Shown in pieces: positions 17,984-26,928 of a stretch of DNA of 64,000 bases. The notes beneath the pieces were generated by a model. That model worked only from the letters and a program-made list of their open reading frames with translations, was not told the origin of the DNA and ran no database searches. A program made the position numbers and the translations under genes. The number at the start of each line of letters is the position of its first letter. The first letter of the stretch is position 1. The DNA comes from Nocardia arthritidis (lineage in GTDB: Bacteria; Actinomycetota; Actinomycetes; Mycobacteriales; Mycobacteriaceae): the NCBI RefSeq assembly GCF_011801145.1, contig NZ_CP046172.1, positions 4,774,001 through 4,838,000 of the forward strand. The letters run 5' to 3'.

Positions 17984-18430
17984 TTACGGGCCAACAATGA
18001 TCGGCTTCCCCGGGTCGGTGGCGTCGTTCACATAGAAAGTGGCCGAGAATCTTTCGATCGTATCGGTCGGGCAGGTCGCATCACCGGTCGTCCGGATCGG
18101 CACGTAATCGTTGACCGTGAACGACGAGAACGTCGTGATCGGTCCTGCCACGCCGTTGGTGTAAGTGCCTGGCACCGAGGCGGATTCATCCGGCGCGAAT
18201 ACGGTGGTGCAGTTGGCCGATCCACTGGTTGTGACGATCACGCCGCCCTTGGGGATGACCAGGTCGGCGGTGATCGGCGACCCGTTTCGCAGCACGAGCG
18301 CCCAGTCGGCGGTGGACGTTATGGTGGCGGTGCCGCCGGACGGGTCGGTCAGGCATTTGGTGAAGTTCGGCGTCCCGAGCGACACCGTCACCGGGCCGTC
18401 CGGATTCTGATTGTCCGGCGCCGCGGACAC
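17984..18430 (-). CDS. Hypothetical Ig-like protein, possibly N-terminally truncated
   Basis: A 148-residue beta-rich protein with two cysteine pairs (KCLTDP, NCTTVF, TCPTDT) of the kind found in small secreted actinobacterial proteins. The only start is GTG 18430; upstream the frame stays open to a TGA at 18503-18505 without a start or a recognisable signal peptide. A secreted family member would be expected to have one, so this may be a decayed copy or the start is missed. I do not recognise the family. Confidence 0.45.
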   Translation of the reverse strand: MSAAPDNQNPDGPVTVSLGTPNFTKCLTDPSGGTATITSTADWALVLRNGSPITADLVIPKGGVIVTTSGSANCTTVFAPDESASVPGTYTNGVAGPITTFSSFTVNDYVPIRTTGDATCPTDTIERFSATFYVNDATDPGKPIIVGP

Positions 18431-18692
18431 CGAACCATTCGTCGATCGCCACGCGATCAGACATCGTCCCGGCGATCGATCGGGGTGCCGAACCCCCGCG
18501 ACTCAATTGTCGACGGACCGGTTTGTCGGATAAAGACAAGTCCCACTGGGGATTTCACGCATTGCGGCAGAACCGTCATCGCTGCTCGATAGCGATGCAT
18601 GCGCGGATTTCGCACCGAGCGACGCTGCCCTTGCCGTCATCGACCAAGGATGCGGCCCGAATGGCCAACCGGCGTAAAGTCGTCCTGAGATT

Positions 18693-20198
18693 GTGAGTGG
18701 GACCCGGCGGTGCTGCGAGGTGGTGCGCGTGGGTAAGCGCGTCGACGCGTTGGTTTTGGACAACGACGACGAGGTGCGGCACAGGCTCCAGCGCTGCGTC
18801 GCGGCATTGCGGCACATGGTCGACGAGAATTGGTTCGTCGGCCATGAAGACACCGTGGGTATGGAGGTCGAGCTCGATCTCGTGGACCCGCTGGGCCGCC
18901 CGCGGCTGATCAACGACCTGGTCCTCGCGCATCTGGACCGGACGGACATGCAGGAAGAACTCGGTCAGTTCAACGTGGAGCTGAACCTGGCCCCACGTCT
19001 GCTGCGGGGGAGTGTGCTGCGCGACTGTGAACGCGAACTCGCCGACGTACTGGACACCTCTAGGGCGCGGATCGAGCGGCTGGGCGCTCGGTTGGTGGCC
19101 GTCGGCATGCTACCCACCGCCAGCGCCGAACAGCTGACCCTCGAACGGATCTCCGCCAACCCGCGCTACGCGCTGCTGTGCCACCGCCTGCGTGCCGCGC
19201 GCCACAGACCGTTCGTCGTGCGCATCCCCGACGGGTACGAGCCGGTGGAGTTCACCACCGACGCGCCCGCTCCCGATGCCGCCGCGACCAGCCTGCAGCT
19301 GCACCTGCGGGTGCCGCCCGACCGGTTCGCCGACTATTACAACGCCGCCCAGCTGATCGCCGGGGCCCAGGTCGCGGTGGCCGCGAATTCGCCGTACCTG
19401 CTGGCCCGCCAGGTTTGGCAGGAAACTCGCATCACTCTGTTGGAGCAGCTGCTCGACAGCCGCCCACCCAGGGACGTCCGGGTCGGCGCACCGGCACGCG
19501 TCCGGCTGGGCGACGGATGGATCAACGGCCCGGTGGAACTCTTCGACGACCTGGTTCGGCTCTTCCCACCATTGTTTCCGACACTGGACGACGAGGATCC
19601 CGATGCCGCCCTGCGCGCCGGGCGTGCCCCGAACCTGAGCGAACTCCGGCTGCACAACGGCACGGTCTGGCGCTGGAACCGTCCGGTCTACGACGTCCAA
19701 GCGGGACATCCGCAGTTCCGCATCGAGAACCGGGTGCTGCCCAGCGGACCGACCGCCGTCGATATGGCCGCCAATGCCGCCTTCTACTACGGCCTGGTCC
19801 GCGCGATAGTCGACAGCGACGATATGCCTTCCAGCCGGATCCCCTTCGCGGTGGCGGAGCGGGACCTGCATCGCGCGGCACGCGACGGGCTGGCGGCGCG
19901 GCTGTCCTGGCGGGGCGTCGACCACCCGGTCGACCGGCTCACCTGTGAGGTGCTGCTGCCGATCGCCGCCGCCGGGCTCGACGCCTGGGGCGTGGACGCG
20001 GACGACCGCGACCACTACCTCGGCGTCATCGAAGCGCGCGTCCGATGCGGCCGTACCGGTGCCGCCTGGCAGACGCGGATGGTGCACCACCTCGAGGAAC
20101 GCGGTATGGGGCGCATCTCGGCCCTGGGCGAGATGACCCGGCGGTATGTCGAGTGCTCGCACACCGGCGCTCCGGTACACACCTGGCCCGTGCCATGA
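18693..20198 (+). CDS. Glutamate-cysteine ligase-like (GCS2 family) enzyme
   Basis: A 501-residue protein with the glutamate-cysteine ligase fold: GMEVELDLVDP supplies the metal-binding Glu pair near residue 50, ELGQFNVELNLAPR follows, and FRIENRVLPSGPTAVDM matches the distal nucleotide/metal segment. Members join an amino acid to a gamma-glutamyl or other carboxylate using ATP. It may be a gamma-glutamyl ligase of unknown partner rather than the ergothioneine or glutathione enzyme. The start is uncertain: GTG codons at 18693, 18720, 18723 and 18729 are all in frame. It is convergent with the alanyl-tRNA-synthetase-like gene. Confidence 0.75.
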   Translation: MSGTRRCCEVVRVGKRVDALVLDNDDEVRHRLQRCVAALRHMVDENWFVGHEDTVGMEVELDLVDPLGRPRLINDLVLAHLDRTDMQEELGQFNVELNLAPRLLRGSVLRDCERELADVLDTSRARIERLGARLVAVGMLPTASAEQLTLERISANPRYALLCHRLRAARHRPFVVRIPDGYEPVEFTTDAPAPDAAATSLQLHLRVPPDRFADYYNAAQLIAGAQVAVAANSPYLLARQVWQETRITLLEQLLDSRPPRDVRVGAPARVRLGDGWINGPVELFDDLVRLFPPLFPTLDDEDPDAALRAGRAPNLSELRLHNGTVWRWNRPVYDVQAGHPQFRIENRVLPSGPTAVDMAANAAFYYGLVRAIVDSDDMPSSRIPFAVAERDLHRAARDGLAARLSWRGVDHPVDRLTCEVLLPIAAAGLDAWGVDADDRDHYLGVIEARVRCGRTGAAWQTRMVHHLEERGMGRISALGEMTRRYVECSHTGAPVHTWPVP

Positions 20199-20252
20199 CC
20201 GGGACCTGTCACGACGCGTCCCATTCGACCCACGGGTTCGGCTTGCATTCAC

Positions 20253-20525
20253 TCAGGAAGAGTCGGCGGTCCCGTTGGTTGGAAGCCAGGAGACAAGCGC
20301 GGACGACAATCCCTGATATCGGTTCGCCACTCGGCGAATAGCCGAGTGGGGAACCGAACCATTTCGGTGGACGCGGATTCGAAATGACGTAACTATGTCA
20401 GTCGCCGCTGTGGTCCCGGTCGGCATGCACGCGCCAGTATGGACGACAGCCCGCTCGGCGGTACCCGGCTGCGAACCCAACCCGATGACCCGCGACCCGG
20501 ACGGCGTCGTCACCTTGATGTGCAT
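20253..20525 (-). CDS. Possible small ORF downstream of the AlaRS-like gene
   Basis: A 90-codon frame starts nine bases after the AlaRS-like stop on the same strand. Its first half has the GC-rich third positions of a real gene; the second half does not and runs through the strong hairpin at 20321-20355. No good ribosome site is seen. It may be a small coupled protein or an accident of composition. Confidence 0.25.
   Translation of the reverse strand: MHIKVTTPSGSRVIGLGSQPGTAERAVVHTGACMPTGTTAATDIVTSFRIRVHRNGSVPHSAIRRVANRYQGLSSALVSWLPTNGTADSS
20321..20355. terminator. Strong hairpin between convergent genes, probable bidirectional terminator
   Basis: GGTTC and GAACC flank a perfect nine-base stem, CCACTCGGC-GAATA-GCCGAGTGG, with one mismatch between inner and outer stems. 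It lies in the 336-base gap (20199-20534) between the convergent GCS2-like and AlaRS-like genes. There is no U-run, as is common in actinobacteria. I see nothing else certain in this gap. Confidence 0.6.
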
Positions 20526-20534
20526 ACCCGACTA

Positions 20535-21719
20535 TCAAGACCTGCCAGCGTTTTCCGTGCTGAGGTACACCACGAGGTCGCGGGGCAGGCCGTGGGTGTC
20601 GTGCAGGTACCGGTAGTCGTCATCGCTCAGGGGGCCGGTGAAACGCTTGTGGGACAAGACTTGTCGTCCGCGTCGGAGCAGCAGGGCGAATTTGTGTTCC
20701 TCGTCGAGCAGGTCCGAGCGCACCTCCTGCGGGTGACGCGACTGCCGGAAGTGTCCGAGGGTGTCTTCGATCAGGTCGATCGGGAGGTCGGACAGTGTGC
20801 GGGTGGGGTCGTCGCGCCACAGGGTGGTGAGCGCGCGACGGAGCAGTCGACGCGGCACGTACCCGCGGCCGGTGTTGGACGGTGTGATCCGGTCGCCGAG
20901 AACGACGATGGTGGATCGCAGATGATCCGACAGCAGGCGCAGCGACGGTTCGTTCAAGGATCCCCAGAGCCGGGGCAGGGTGGTTCGCCACGGCTCGAAA
21001 AGGTCGATCTCGTAGACGGATTGGACATTCCGCAGGATGCGCACCAGTCGTTCCAGTCCCATACCGGTGTCGACACTCGGCCGGTCCAACGGCTCGAGGG
21101 TGCCGTCCGAGTGCCGGACGTATCGCATCATGACGTGGTTCCACACCTCGACCCAGCGGTCGTCGGTTGTCGGTGTGCCCTGCGGTATCCCGGGGCCCGT
21201 CCAGACGAAGATTTCCGAATCGGGGCCGCACAGGCCGGTGGGGCCGTTCCACCAGTTCTCGTCCGTGGTCGGTTCGACCGGTAACCCCAGCTCATCCCAC
21301 GTCTGCCAGGATTCGTGGTCGGGTCCGACATAGTCGTCCCCGGCGAAGACCGTGACGTGCATTCGTCCGGGATCGATGCCGAAACCGTCGCGCAGCAGCT
21401 GGTAACCCCACCGCAGGCTCTGCGGACCGTCGTAGTCGCCGAGCGACCACGAGCCGAGCATCTCGAAGACGGTCAAATGCGTATCGTCGCCGACCTCGTC
21501 CAGATCGGTGGTGCGCAGACACCGCTGCCTATTGGTGAGCCGTCGACCCAGCGGATGTGGGCGGCCCCGCAGATACGGGGTCAACGGGTGCATGCCGGAG
21601 GTGGTGAACAGCACCGGATCCCCCGGCGGGGAAACCAGCGATTCGCTGGGCACGAGTTCATGGCCGCGTTCGCGGAAGAATTCGACGAAGGTGTGAATGG
21701 TCTGGTCTGTTGTGATCAT
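20535..21719 (-). CDS. Stand-alone alanyl-tRNA synthetase-like protein (no editing or C-Ala domain)
   Basis: A 394-residue protein that aligns only with the aminoacylation and tRNA-recognition parts of AlaRS (about 870 residues). Class II motif 2 is seen as CLRTTDLDEVGDD...FEMLGSWSLGDY, and the motif 3 region as VDTGMGLERL. In the usual GDTGPCGPCSEIF block, Asp and the second Cys are changed (GPTGLCGPDSEIF). It stops after the recognition helices, so the editing and oligomerisation domains are absent. It is probably not the housekeeping enzyme; it may charge a tRNA or carrier with Ala or an analogue for a special pathway. A possible alanine-rich leader ORF and hairpin precede it. Confidence 0.85.
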   Translation of the reverse strand: MITTDQTIHTFVEFFRERGHELVPSESLVSPPGDPVLFTTSGMHPLTPYLRGRPHPLGRRLTNRQRCLRTTDLDEVGDDTHLTVFEMLGSWSLGDYDGPQSLRWGYQLLRDGFGIDPGRMHVTVFAGDDYVGPDHESWQTWDELGLPVEPTTDENWWNGPTGLCGPDSEIFVWTGPGIPQGTPTTDDRWVEVWNHVMMRYVRHSDGTLEPLDRPSVDTGMGLERLVRILRNVQSVYEIDLFEPWRTTLPRLWGSLNEPSLRLLSDHLRSTIVVLGDRITPSNTGRGYVPRRLLRRALTTLWRDDPTRTLSDLPIDLIEDTLGHFRQSRHPQEVRSDLLDEEHKFALLLRRGRQVLSHKRFTGPLSDDDYRYLHDTHGLPRDLVVYLSTENAGRS

Positions 21720-21790
21720 GGTGGCGGCTCCATCGAGGTGAAATCGACCGGAAGCGACCGCACATGGCAGGTCCCGCAAGAAGACCGACA

Positions 21791-21815
21791 CCGGCGGACC
21801 GTTTCCGGTCGCCGG
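21791..21815 (-). promoter_or_regulatory. GNRA-capped hairpin in the leader of the AlaRS-like gene
   Basis: On the minus strand CCGGCGACCG pairs with CGGTCCGCCGG across a GAAA loop (ten pairs, one bulged base). It lies between the 22-codon leader ORF and the AlaRS-like start. The last codons of the leader ORF contain CCGGTCGC, which is complementary to GCGACCGG in the left arm, so two exclusive structures can form, as in attenuators. Confidence 0.45.
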
Positions 21816-21828
21816 CAAGAGATGAAGG

Positions 21829-21897
21829 TCAGACGGCAGCGACCGGCAAGCTGTGAGCTCGCGCGGCCGCGATGGCGATTCGTCGACAGACCTTCAT
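21829..21897 (-). CDS. Possible alanine-rich leader peptide of the AlaRS-like gene
   Basis: A 22-codon ORF on the minus strand reads MKVCRRIAIAAARAHSLPVA then AV and stop. Seven of 22 residues are Ala, five of them at codons 8-14. It ends about 110 bases before the AlaRS-like start and just before the hairpin at 21791-21815. The ribosome site is weak (GTGGGG about five bases upstream). A ribosome paused on the Ala codons would leave the competing segment at codons 17-20 free. No strand of this 475-base gap (21720-22194) holds another convincing gene. Confidence 0.35.
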   Translation of the reverse strand: MKVCRRIAIAAARAHSLPVAAV

Positions 21898-22194
21898 AGA
21901 CCCCACGGTAGCAACGACACCGATCGTGGCGCGACCGAATTATTGCGTCACCGAATCCGGTTGTGTCGCAGGCTTTCTCGTGCGGCCCGGTGTCGCCCCG
22001 ACCGTCGAGCGCTTCGAGGACCGACCGCGATCGCGCCCACTGCCACCGCGGGATCTCGGCTGAGCACCATACGCCGCCATCGGCGCTCACAGGCCGAATA
22101 CCGGATATCCGCGAGAAGTAATCCATTGCCGCACAAGGGTATTCGACCTGCGATACCCTGTTGATCGTCGTTCGATCTACGCGGGAGGCATGTG

Positions 22195-22515
22195 ATGACC
22201 GAGCAGGAACCGGCGCCGGAGAACCGCGACATGCAGATAGTCGACGTATCCTCGCCCGAACCGGAATCGGAGACCTCGGCCACGCTGTCGGTGCACTACC
22301 GCGACGGCAAAGCGGTCCTCGTCGCCACCGGCGGGTCCGTTATCCCGAGCGTCATCGAGGTAGAGAACGCCAACGGCAGCGTGGTCGCCCACTATGCGGT
22401 AGACACCACACCGACCGCGCGGGGAGTGCGTGTGACATTTTGGCAAGGCGTCAGCATCACTGATGAAGATGGGCAGATCTACGACGCTGCCTCCGAGGAA
22501 CAAAGCTCCGAATAG
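22195..22515 (+). CDS. Small hypothetical acidic protein
   Basis: A 106-residue protein with GGGAGG six bases before ATG 22195. It has an acidic, proline-rich first 35 residues and then a beta-strand-rich core (LSVHYRDGKAVLVATGG). It has no membrane segment. I do not recognise it. It diverges from the AlaRS-like unit and is convergent with aminopeptidase N. Confidence 0.6.
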   Translation: MTEQEPAPENRDMQIVDVSSPEPESETSATLSVHYRDGKAVLVATGGSVIPSVIEVENANGSVVAHYAVDTTPTARGVRVTFWQGVSITDEDGQIYDAASEEQSSE

Positions 22516-22580
22516 ACTCAACCCTTCGAGCGGGCAGCCCGACGGCTCGTTCCTGGTCGAACAGGCAGTGGGCAGGCGAA

Positions 22581-25193
22581 CTACCTATCGGTGGCGTCGA
22601 ATGTCCTTGCGCGCAAAGCCCGTTCGACACCGTCCTTACCTTCCAGCACCAAGCGGCGCAAAGGCCCCGGGTGCTCTTCGGCGAGGAAACGCTCCGCCGC
22701 GTGGACGGCGGCGGTGGTGATCTGATGCGGGTAGAGGGCTCGGGACAGGGTCTGGGCGACCGCTGCCGACTGCCGCTCCCACGCTGCCGGGAGCTCGGCG
22801 AAATACCGGTCGATATAGTCGGTGAGCAGGTGCTCCTGACCGGACGGGGCGAAGTTGAACGCGATGGCGCGCACCGTGGTGTTGGCCAGGGTGGTGTCGA
22901 CAAGCAGGCGGTCCCAGGCGGCCTTCTTCACCGCCGCCTGTGGGCGGGCGACAGCTGCGGCGGCCGCGTGGCGGCGGCCGTGATCGGTGGCGTCGCGGGC
23001 GAGCTCGGCATCGATGACCGGGGTCGCGGGGCCGTCGGCATCGATGCGACCCGCCGAGGCGAGGGTCCGGATGATCTTCCAACGCAGGTCGGTATCCACC
23101 GCCAGCCCCGGCAGGCCGACCTCGGCCGGGTCGCCGTCGAGCAGCGCGGCCAGCAGATCGAGCTGGCGTTGCGGCAGGCGCGCGCCCAGTGAAGCGTCGA
23201 ACGGCCCGGCGATGCCGGTGAGCGCGTTGACCAACGCCAACTGATGATCGGAGCCCGGCGCGGCCGCGCGGGCCAGCGCCACCACACCGTCGGTGTAGAT
23301 CGCCCACCCGGTCTCGGCCGCCCAGTCCGGGTCGGCGTAGCGGCTCAGCGCCGTCTGGGTTTGCAGCAGAACTCGTTGCACCACAGCGATTTCCGACTCG
23401 GCGCCGATACCGCGCAACACCAGGCCGAGATAGTCGCGGGTGCGCAACTCCGCGTTGCGGACCATTTCCCAGGCCGCGGACCAGCACAACGTGCGCGGCA
23501 GCGGGTCCTCGATATCGGCGATCCGCGCCAGCACGGTGCGCAACGAATCCGGGTCCAGCCGCAGCGAACAGTAGGTGAGATCGTCGTCGTTGAGCAGCAC
23601 CAGCGCACCGCGCTGCACGCCGACCAATTCCGGCACCTCGGTGCGTCCGGCCGCGGCGATATCGAGCTCGATTCGCTTGGTACGCACCAGCTTTCCATCA
23701 TGATCGGAATAGATTCCGATGGCCATCCGATGCGTGCGGAACTCACCGGCCCCCGGAGCCGCACCCTCCTGCACCACCGCGAAGGAGGTGAATGTGCCGT
23801 CGGTGACCGTGAATTCGGCACGCAGCGTGTTGATACCGGTGCTCTCGAGCCACTGCGCACTCCACCCGGACAGGTCGCGGCCGGACGAATCGGCCACTGC
23901 CCGAACCAGATCCGCGAGCGTCGCATTGCCATAGGCGTGTTCGGTGAAATAGTTCCGCAGACCGGCCAGGAACGGTTCCCGCCCCACATAGGCGGCCAGC
24001 TGCTTGAGCACCGAAGCGCCCTTCTGATAGGTGATCGCGTCGAAATTCACCTGCACCGAATCGATATCGGGGATGTCGGCGACGATCGGGTGCGTGGACG
24101 CCAGCTGATCCTGCGCGTAGGCCAGCGCCTTCTCGTTGTTGGCGAAGCTGGTCCAGCATGTGGTGTATTCGGTGGCGTCGGCCTGGGCCAGGTTGGCGGC
24201 GAAGGTGGCGAACGACTCGTTCAACCACAGGTCGTCCCACCACCGCATGGTGACCAAGTTGCCGAACCACATGTGCGCCATCTCGTGCAGCACGACATTG
24301 CAGCGGCGTTCGTAGGAGGCGCGAGTCACCTTGGAACGGAATACATACGCCTCGGTGAAGGTGACCGCGCCAGGATGTTCCATGGCGCCCATGTTGTATT
24401 CGGGACAGAAGATCTGGTCGTACTTGCCGAACGGGTACGGCACACCGAAATTGGCGTGGTAGAAGGCGAAACCCTGTTTGGTTTCGGCGAAAAGCCGTTC
24501 CGTATCGAGGTATTCGGCCAGGGACGCGCGGGCCAGGATGCCCAGCGGGATGGTGCCGTGCTCGTCGGTGTAGACATCATCCCAGCGCACATAGTGCCCG
24601 GCGCAGATGACCATCAGATAGGTGGACAGGCGTGCGGTGGTGGCGAAGGTGTGGGTGGCCTTGTCACCGTCTTTTTCGACGCCGACGGTGGCGCCCAGCG
24701 AGACGACCTCCCAGTCGGCGGGCGCGGTGACCGCGACATCGAAGGTGGCCTTCAAATCCGGCTGGTCGAAGCAGGCGAATACCCGTTTGGCTTGGGTGGG
24801 CTCGAACTGGTTCGACAGGTAGGTTTTTCCGTCGGCCGGGTCGACGAAACGGTGCAGGCCCTCACCGGTGCGCGAGTAACAGCAGTCCGCGTCGACGACC
24901 AGTTCGTTGCGTTCGGCCAAGCCGCGCAACAGGATTCCCGGTGAGCTGACGGAATCGGAGATCTCGACCGGGGCGCCGTTGAGCGTCACCGAGCGGACCG
25001 TCTCCGCCGTGAGGTCGATGAAGGTCTGCGAACCGGGGGTCGCGGTGAAGGTGACCGTGGTGAGCGATCGGAACGTGCCGCCGGCCGGTTCGGCGGGCTG
25101 CTCGCTGAGATCCAGATGGATCCGATAGTTGTCGACCTCGACTGTGGCAGCCCGGGCGATCGCTTGGTCGCGGGTGAGGCTCGGTGCGGACAA
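22581..25193 (-). CDS. pepN: Aminopeptidase N (M1 metallopeptidase)
   Basis: An 870-residue zinc aminopeptidase that removes N-terminal residues from peptides in the cytoplasm. The zinc site is HEMAH (303-307) with the third ligand Glu326 in WLNESF. The exopeptidase motif, normally GAMEN, reads GAMEH (269-273). The C-terminal helical domain continues to the end, and the length is normal for actinobacterial PepN. I chose TTG 25193, five bases after GAGGAG; the frame upstream is open but not PepN-like, and the true protein begins SAPSLTRDQAIARA. Its neighbours are unrelated small genes. Confidence 0.92.
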   Translation of the reverse strand: MSAPSLTRDQAIARAATVEVDNYRIHLDLSEQPAEPAGGTFRSLTTVTFTATPGSQTFIDLTAETVRSVTLNGAPVEISDSVSSPGILLRGLAERNELVVDADCCYSRTGEGLHRFVDPADGKTYLSNQFEPTQAKRVFACFDQPDLKATFDVAVTAPADWEVVSLGATVGVEKDGDKATHTFATTARLSTYLMVICAGHYVRWDDVYTDEHGTIPLGILARASLAEYLDTERLFAETKQGFAFYHANFGVPYPFGKYDQIFCPEYNMGAMEHPGAVTFTEAYVFRSKVTRASYERRCNVVLHEMAHMWFGNLVTMRWWDDLWLNESFATFAANLAQADATEYTTCWTSFANNEKALAYAQDQLASTHPIVADIPDIDSVQVNFDAITYQKGASVLKQLAAYVGREPFLAGLRNYFTEHAYGNATLADLVRAVADSSGRDLSGWSAQWLESTGINTLRAEFTVTDGTFTSFAVVQEGAAPGAGEFRTHRMAIGIYSDHDGKLVRTKRIELDIAAAGRTEVPELVGVQRGALVLLNDDDLTYCSLRLDPDSLRTVLARIADIEDPLPRTLCWSAAWEMVRNAELRTRDYLGLVLRGIGAESEIAVVQRVLLQTQTALSRYADPDWAAETGWAIYTDGVVALARAAAPGSDHQLALVNALTGIAGPFDASLGARLPQRQLDLLAALLDGDPAEVGLPGLAVDTDLRWKIIRTLASAGRIDADGPATPVIDAELARDATDHGRRHAAAAAVARPQAAVKKAAWDRLLVDTTLANTTVRAIAFNFAPSGQEHLLTDYIDRYFAELPAAWERQSAAVAQTLSRALYPHQITTAAVHAAERFLAEEHPGPLRRLVLEGKDGVERALRARTFDATDR

Positions 25194-25202
25194 ATCAACT
25201 CC

Positions 25203-25505
25203 TCGGTATCGCAGGCTCGCCCCGCCCCATACGTTCCGAAGTCCGCTGCGGCCTCGCCTCGCGCAATTTCCCTGCGTCACCGTGCACAGGCGGTGGCGCA
25301 CAACGATTTCCAGCATGCCAGGTTCAGGCCGATGTGCGGTAGCCGATTCCGGCGACTCTCCCGGCGGCGCCGAATTGATCTCGGCGCACCTGAGCACGGC
25401 ACTGCGCGTACCGGCCGTTACGATGTCGGCGTCGCATGCCGGGCATTTGCTCTGACCTGGCAGATGTCGGCAGAGCTTGCTGATCGTGGTTGGAAGGGTT
25501 GGGGA
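25203..25505. other. Intergenic stretch upstream of pepN
   Basis: About 300 bases between the divergent pepN and the membrane protein gene at 25506. Both promoters must lie here, but I see no clear promoter, repeat or RNA. Confidence 0.4.
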
Positions 25506-25937
25506 ATGAGGGTTACCGCGGGGATATTCGGCCTGCTGATCGCTATTGCGGGGGCGGTGATGATGTGTCTCGGCTATATGGCTCAGCATGATTTGCGTGA
25601 CGATTCCGCGCGCAGAACATCCGGTCTGGGTATGAGTTGCCAAGCGAATCAGGCCAACCCCCGGCGGCAGGATTGTAGCTGGGGTTGGTGGGATGGGCAC
25701 AGCAGCACACCCGGCGAGGACATCATGCCGGTGAGGGAGCGTACAGGTGAACTCATCAGCGACGTTGTTCTGATCGGCGCTTCACTCTTCGTCGGTGGTT
25801 TGGTGTTGACGGGTGGAGCGCTCGCAGGTGGGGGAAGGACGCGCCCTGTATCGTCCGCAATGCCACCGCAGCAGTGGCAACAACCGGCGGCGCAGTGGTC
25901 CGGAGCTCCTTCGACCGTTCACCCGGGTGGCGTCTAG
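25506..25937 (+). CDS. Hypothetical two-helix membrane protein
   Basis: A 143-residue protein with a hydrophobic helix at about residues 4-26 and another near 87-107, and a Gln/Pro-rich tail. The loop between them holds two cysteines (MSCQANQ, QDCSWGWW), so it probably lies outside the membrane. The frame is open upstream, but ATG 25506, after a GGTTGGGGA stretch, gives a sensible membrane-protein start. The family is not recognised. Confidence 0.6.
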   Translation: MRVTAGIFGLLIAIAGAVMMCLGYMAQHDLRDDSARRTSGLGMSCQANQANPRRQDCSWGWWDGHSSTPGEDIMPVRERTGELISDVVLIGASLFVGGLVLTGGALAGGGRTRPVSSAMPPQQWQQPAAQWSGAPSTVHPGGV

Positions 25938-26011
25938 TCGCCCACTGGTTCGAGCCTTTCGAGCGCCAGAGCAAATCCGGTCCGCCTGGCTGATCTGGGC
26001 GAAAAGTCCTG

Positions 26012-26302
26012 TCACTCGGCTGATTTGCGGTGCCGCCGTCGGCGATACAGGTAAACCCCCGTCATCGCGATCGCGATCAGCACAGCCCATACGGGTGCGA
26101 TGAGCGCGACCGCCGTGATCACATCCAGGCCGATGGCGATCTCGGCGACCGGGATCGCCATCAGCAACAACGCGCCAGCCCACCGGCTCCCCGCCGAAAC
26201 CGCTTGCGCGGCAGAGAAGTAGGCGAGAGAACAGTATCCGGTGACGCGCGAAATCGCAGTGCGCAGACATTGCGCGGGTCGCGCAAGAACAGACAGAACC
26301 AT
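26012..26302 (-). CDS. Possible small membrane protein
   Basis: A 96-residue frame with two hydrophobic segments (LLLMAIPVAEIAIGLDV and the following APVWAVLIAIAMTGVYLY) and a basic tail, RRRRHRK. Start ATG 26302 gives an amphipathic first part; a longer start at 26368 is possible. Reading frames also exist on the other strand, so this is a moderate call. Function unknown. Confidence 0.45.
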   Translation of the reverse strand: MVLSVLARPAQCLRTAISRVTGYCSLAYFSAAQAVSAGSRWAGALLLMAIPVAEIAIGLDVITAVALIAPVWAVLIAIAMTGVYLYRRRRHRKSAE

Positions 26303-26413
26303 TGAGACACCCCAGGGACGTGCACCACGGCAGGCATGCCGACACTCACGAGAGCAGGTGCGGGACAACAGGTACGGAAACGAATCCGGCCGCCGATCCC
26401 TCCCCGAGAAGGT

Positions 26414-26728
26414 CTAGGCTGCCGCGATTCGCCGTCCTGGGGCGCGCGCTCGAACATGCCCGGCGGCATCGGGGTCACTATGCCTGCACGAGACGGCCCC
26501 AAAAGCGTCGTCACAGGCATTGACCAGCGAGTAGCCCGTCGACCGTGCCGAACCACCGATCAACGCGGCCGCGATCGCCACCACAAGCACCACGACGGCC
26601 GCGGCCATCGCCTGCGCCGCGCCCCCGACGGTAACCGGCAGCATGAACAGCAGAATCGAGGCGGCGACGAACTTCAGCACCAACACCTGGTCGCTGAATT
26701 CCATTGGCACACAACCGATGCTACACAT
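26414..26728 (-). CDS. Possible small membrane protein
   Basis: A 104-codon frame with two strongly hydrophobic helices (LVLKFVAASILLFMLPVTVGG and AMAAAVVVLVVAIAAALIGG, with a short break between) and a polar, Arg-rich end that looks less natural. ATG 26704 (MEFSDQVLVL) is an alternative start. No family is recognised. Confidence 0.4.
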   Translation of the reverse strand: MCSIGCVPMEFSDQVLVLKFVAASILLFMLPVTVGGAAQAMAAAVVVLVVAIAAALIGGSARSTGYSLVNACDDAFGAVSCRHSDPDAAGHVRARAPGRRIAAA

Positions 26729-26928
26729 CCGTTGTCACCTCCGGCCCGAACGAGACCCAGGGCACACCGACATCGCTTGCCACAGAACAGGACTCGGCAG
26801 ACGCCGATTCCGGCTCGATACCCCGTCTCGGTGGTCGACATCAGATCCCGTTCGAGCAACCCAAGATGATCATCGAGGCCGTCGACGAGGTAACTCGGGC
26901 ACCGACGCGAACGCTCGACCCCAGGCCA

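Noticed and set aside
21872..22063. 63-codon plus-strand frame considered as a peptide precursor near the AlaRS-like gene
   Set aside because: No ribosome site, and it overlaps the leader region on the other strand; composition is Arg/Pro-rich at the end.
22581..25700. Longer start for aminopeptidase N at 25700
   Set aside because: The extra 169 residues do not look like PepN and include a Cys-rich stretch; TTG 25193 has a good ribosome site and the usual N-terminus.
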